A stretch of DNA of 36,173 nucleotides from JAAYPI01 sp036734385 (lineage in GTDB: Bacteria > Bacteroidota > Bacteroidia > Bacteroidales > Paludibacteraceae): assembly GCA_036734385.1 (NCBI GenBank), contig DAIMYQ010000014.1, forward strand, positions 1-36,173, given 5' to 3'. The position numbers and the translations under genes were made by a program. The number at the start of each line of letters is the position of its first letter. Positions within the stretch are counted from its first letter, which is position 1. Of this stretch, positions 34,280-36,173 are shown one piece after another. The notes beneath the pieces were generated by a model. That model saw only the letters and a program-made list of their open reading frames with translations, was not told the origin of the DNA and did not search any database.

Positions 34280-35017
34280 TTATTTCTGAATTTCTAAAAG
34301 TTCAACTTCAAAAATCAACATAGAAAATGGGGGTATCACTTTACCTGCACCTTGTTCTCCATAAGCCAATTCATAAGGAATATACAGTGTATATTTTGAA
34401 CCCACATTCATTTGTTGCAAACCTTCCGTCCAGCCTTTAATTACCTGAGTTAAGGGAAATGTTACAGGTTCACCTCTGTCTACTGAACTATCAAATTTCT
34501 TTCCGTTCAGTAAAAATCCTTCATAATGAACTTTCACTTTATCAGTTAACTGAGGTTTTGGTCCTGTACCGGCTTTAACGACTTGATACTGTAGACCACT
34601 GGGCAATTCCACAACGCCTTCTCTCTTTTTGTTTTCACTCAAAAACTTTGCCTGATCTTCCTTTGCTTTGCTATTTTCTTGTGCCTGCATTTTAGTCATA
34701 TATTTATCTAAATAGACATTTGCCGAATCAGAGGTCATAACAAGGGTAGTATCAGATTTAATGGCTTTTTCAAAAGCTTCTGCAAAAACATTGATATCGT
34801 ATTGACCACCAGGAAATTGAGTCATTTGTTGTTTAACTGATGTTCCCATGTTTACACCCAGGGCGTAACTTACAGAGTCAGTCGAGTTGAGTAATTTTCT
34901 TGCAACCTGAACTTCATTTTTTGATTTTTTATTCTTCTTGGAAGAGTCTTTCTTAGAAGCTTGTGCTGAAAAAGCAGCAAAACAACAAATAGATAATACA
35001 ATTAATATTTTTCTCAT
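34280..35017 (-). CDS. FKBP-type prolyl isomerase, exported
   Basis: Second of the trio, 245 residues. MRKILIVLSICCFAAFSAQA is a Sec signal peptide with likely cleavage after AQA and no lipobox at that site, so a soluble periplasmic protein; a very Lys/Ser-rich stretch (KKDSSKKNKKSKN) follows. SYALGVNMGTSVKQQM opens the N-terminal dimerisation region; the FKBP domain shows VKVHYEGFLLNGKKFDSS, VTFPLTQVIKGWTEGLQQM, YELAYGEQGAGKVIPPFS and LIFEVELLEI. Its ATG shares one base with the TAA of the upstream paralogue (TAATG), suggesting translational coupling. Confidence 0.94.
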   Translation of the reverse strand: MRKILIVLSICCFAAFSAQASKKDSSKKNKKSKNEVQVARKLLNSTDSVSYALGVNMGTSVKQQMTQFPGGQYDINVFAEAFEKAIKSDTTLVMTSDSANVYLDKYMTKMQAQENSKAKEDQAKFLSENKKREGVVELPSGLQYQVVKAGTGPKPQLTDKVKVHYEGFLLNGKKFDSSVDRGEPVTFPLTQVIKGWTEGLQQMNVGSKYTLYIPYELAYGEQGAGKVIPPFSMLIFEVELLEIQK

Positions 35018-35604
35018 TATTTTATAATTTTAAGTAATTCTACATCAAAAATCAATGTTGCATAAGGAGGAATTGACTGACCTGCACCCTGTTCTCCGTA
35101 AGCCAATTCGTAAGGAATAAATAAACGCCACTTAGCTCCTTCCTGCATCAATTGTAAGGCTTCTACCCAACCTGCGATCACTTGATTTACACCAAAAACA
35201 GCAGGTTCTCCTCGTTGTACAGAACTATCGAAAACTTTTCCATCAAGCATAGTACCATGATAATGGCATTGAACCTTATCAGAAGCCAAAGGTTTACTTC
35301 CCTTACCTTCTTGTAAAACCTGATATTGCAAACCACTTGGAAGTTCTACTATACCTTCTTTTTGTTTATTTTGTTCCAAAAACTCTTTTCCAATTTGTTT
35401 ATTGACCTTCTGCACTTTAGTAGCCAATTCGGTAAAATAAGCATCCAATACGTTTTTAGCTTCATCGTAGGAAATCTCAGGTTTCGTTTTTTCTAAAACA
35501 TCCTTTACTCCTTGAACAAATTTTTCAAGATTAACATCATTTATTCCACTACCGATTAAATTATTGCCGATGCTCAAACCTAGGGCGTAACTGACTTTCT
35601 CCAT
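35017..35604 (-). CDS. FKBP-type prolyl isomerase, no signal peptide
   Basis: First gene of the trio, 195 residues, beginning directly at MEKVSYALGLSIGNNL with no signal sequence, so presumably cytoplasmic. An in-frame stop lies eight codons before the ATG, so a hidden upstream signal is excluded. N-terminal dimerisation-type helices (to about 90) are followed by VQCHYHGTMLDGKVFDSS, AVFGVNQVIAGWVEALQLM, YELAYGEQGAGQSIPPYA and LIFDVELLKI. A TATATTTG promoter element lies 38 nt upstream. Confidence 0.94.
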   Translation of the reverse strand: MEKVSYALGLSIGNNLIGSGINDVNLEKFVQGVKDVLEKTKPEISYDEAKNVLDAYFTELATKVQKVNKQIGKEFLEQNKQKEGIVELPSGLQYQVLQEGKGSKPLASDKVQCHYHGTMLDGKVFDSSVQRGEPAVFGVNQVIAGWVEALQLMQEGAKWRLFIPYELAYGEQGAGQSIPPYATLIFDVELLKIIK

Positions 35605-35642
35605 ATTTTTTACACGTGTTTTCTTTTAGTTTAAAAATCCCG

Positions 35643-35676
35643 CAAATATACTATAACTAATCAAGATTTAAACAAA
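35643..35676 (-). promoter_or_regulatory. Promoter of the FKBP operon
   Basis: Minus strand TTTG (35676-35673), 22-bp spacer, TATATTTG (35650-35643), matching TAnnTTTG. Confidence 0.55.
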
Positions 35677-35819
35677 AAAAAAGCAAAAGATTATTTTTTT
35701 GCAAATACTTAACTTTTTGAGGCACAGTATGCTCTATGTTGCAGATGTTTTTTACACCCGAAACAATTTCCGCAACCCGTTTTTTATACATATTTATTTT
35801 ATTCTATTAAATTTTTAAT

Positions 35820-35827
35820 TACATTTG
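35820..35827 (+). promoter_or_regulatory. -7 element upstream of the small ORF
   Basis: TACATTTG matches TAnnTTTG, 25 nt before ATG 35853. No -33 TTTG is seen at standard distance. The divergent gap 35605-35852 contains nothing else recognisable. Confidence 0.5.
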
Positions 35828-35852
35828 CAACTGATAACCTAACTTCAGTACT

Positions 35853-36068
35853 ATGGAAAGACTTCTCAAAGCAAAAGCAAAGGGCTTTTGGATATATTCA
35901 TTACGTCTATTGTTCCACCCTCTTTTTGGAATATTATCCTACCTTATGAGGTATTTCTTCTCCACACAAAGTCAAAAAACATTGGCGTTTTTTTCAAAGT
36001 CGATATTTGACTTCCGCTATTTTCTCAAAAAAGTAAGTTCTATACAACAACCTTTAACCGCAATATAA
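35853..36068 (+). CDS. Small basic hydrophobic protein, unknown
   Basis: Open frame of 71 residues that I do not recognise. It has a Lys/Arg-rich start (MERLLKAKAKG), a hydrophobic stretch (about 12-36, FWIYSLRLLFHPLFGILSYL), then a Phe-rich basic tail. It could be a small membrane-associated protein. In favour: ATG 25 nt behind a TACATTTG element, and a following gene that starts 4 nt after its stop, as in an operon. Against: short, AT-rich, and unlike any family I know; the stretch could instead be a long leader of the next gene. Confidence 0.4.
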   Translation: MERLLKAKAKGFWIYSLRLLFHPLFGILSYLMRYFFSTQSQKTLAFFSKSIFDFRYFLKKVSSIQQPLTAI

Positions 36069-36072
36069 AGCT

Positions 36073-36173
36073 ATGTTAGTAAGAAAAAAAACGTTGATTT
36101 TTTTCATTTTTTGTTGTGCTTTTAGCCTACAAACAACAGCTCAAAAGAGTGAAACTAAAAATATCTGCTCAGG
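36073..36173 (+). CDS. Secreted protein, 5' end only
   Basis: An ATG at 36073 opens a frame that runs off the window edge after 33 codons. It encodes MLVRKKTLIFFIFCCAFSLQ followed by TTAQKSE, a clear signal peptide with likely cleavage after TAQ or TTA. The mature part is not visible, so function is unknown. It begins 4 nt after the stop of the small ORF and probably shares its promoter. Confidence 0.7.
   Translation, partial: MLVRKKTLIFFIFCCAFSLQTTAQKSETKNICS

Noticed and set aside
1..36173. CRISPR arrays, insertion sequences, prophage genes, rRNA
   Set aside because: No regularly spaced repeats, transposase, integrase, capsid or rRNA sequence was recognised anywhere in the window.

Overview
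The window reads as an AT-rich chromosome segment from a member of the Bacteroidota, most likely order Bacteroidales. Supporting signs are the fused MurF-alanine racemase, the hpt-adk-obgE and phoH-purC gene orders, a GSCFA-domain protein, many lipoproteins with a short signal peptide ending in Ser/Ala-Cys, a short-LID adenylate kinase, and repeated TAnnTTTG promoter elements instead of TATAAT boxes. Genus cannot be named from sequence reading alone. Almost all of it is coding and mostly housekeeping; there is no phage, insertion sequence, CRISPR array or rRNA operon.

Layout. 1-5.4 kb: a glycosyltransferase, murB, a THUMP-like/PG_1098-type methyltransferase and dxs. 5.6-11.4 kb: a probable five-gene envelope operon (OmpA-family lipoprotein, GSCFA protein, six-helix membrane protein, MurF-Alr fusion, small lipoprotein). 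11.4-13.1 kb: asnA-mtgA on the minus strand. 13.3-14.6 kb: tRNA-Arg(CCG), then an orphan kinase-fold protein, the most accessory-looking spot. 14.7-17.0 kb: sugar permease and ROK sugar kinase. 17.3-19.2 kb: phoH-purC. 19.3-22.3 kb: a large TPR protein and a DnaQ-like exonuclease. 22.4-26.2 kb: etfB-etfA-acyl-CoA dehydrogenase. 26.3-29.2 kb: a Rieske-like lipoprotein, then hpt-adk-obgE. 29.4-32.1 kb: a GH13 lipoprotein and a glycosyltransferase. 32.2-33.3 kb: efp and an Lrp/AsnC regulator. 33.3-35.6 kb: three tandem FKBP-type prolyl isomerases. 35.8 kb to the edge: a small ORF and the start of a secreted protein.

How the parts fit. Peptidoglycan and envelope building is the commonest theme (murB, murF-alr, mtgA, OmpA-family protein, glycosyltransferases, periplasmic foldases). 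Several ORFs have their first in-frame start as TTG or GTG upstream of a better ATG; I moved those starts (3378, 12055, 16981, 17263, 29196, 29367, 30927, 33274, 34231) and say why. Intrinsic terminators and TAnnTTTG promoters were found by eye and are predictions.

No clearly new multi-gene system is evident. The best candidates for novelty are the tRNA-linked kinase-fold protein, the Rieske-like lipoprotein with changed ligands, the FKBP trio that appears sorted to three compartments, the bifurcating-type Etf module, and start codons lying only 5-6 nt from promoter -7 elements. No gene-free stretch exceeds 300 bases.
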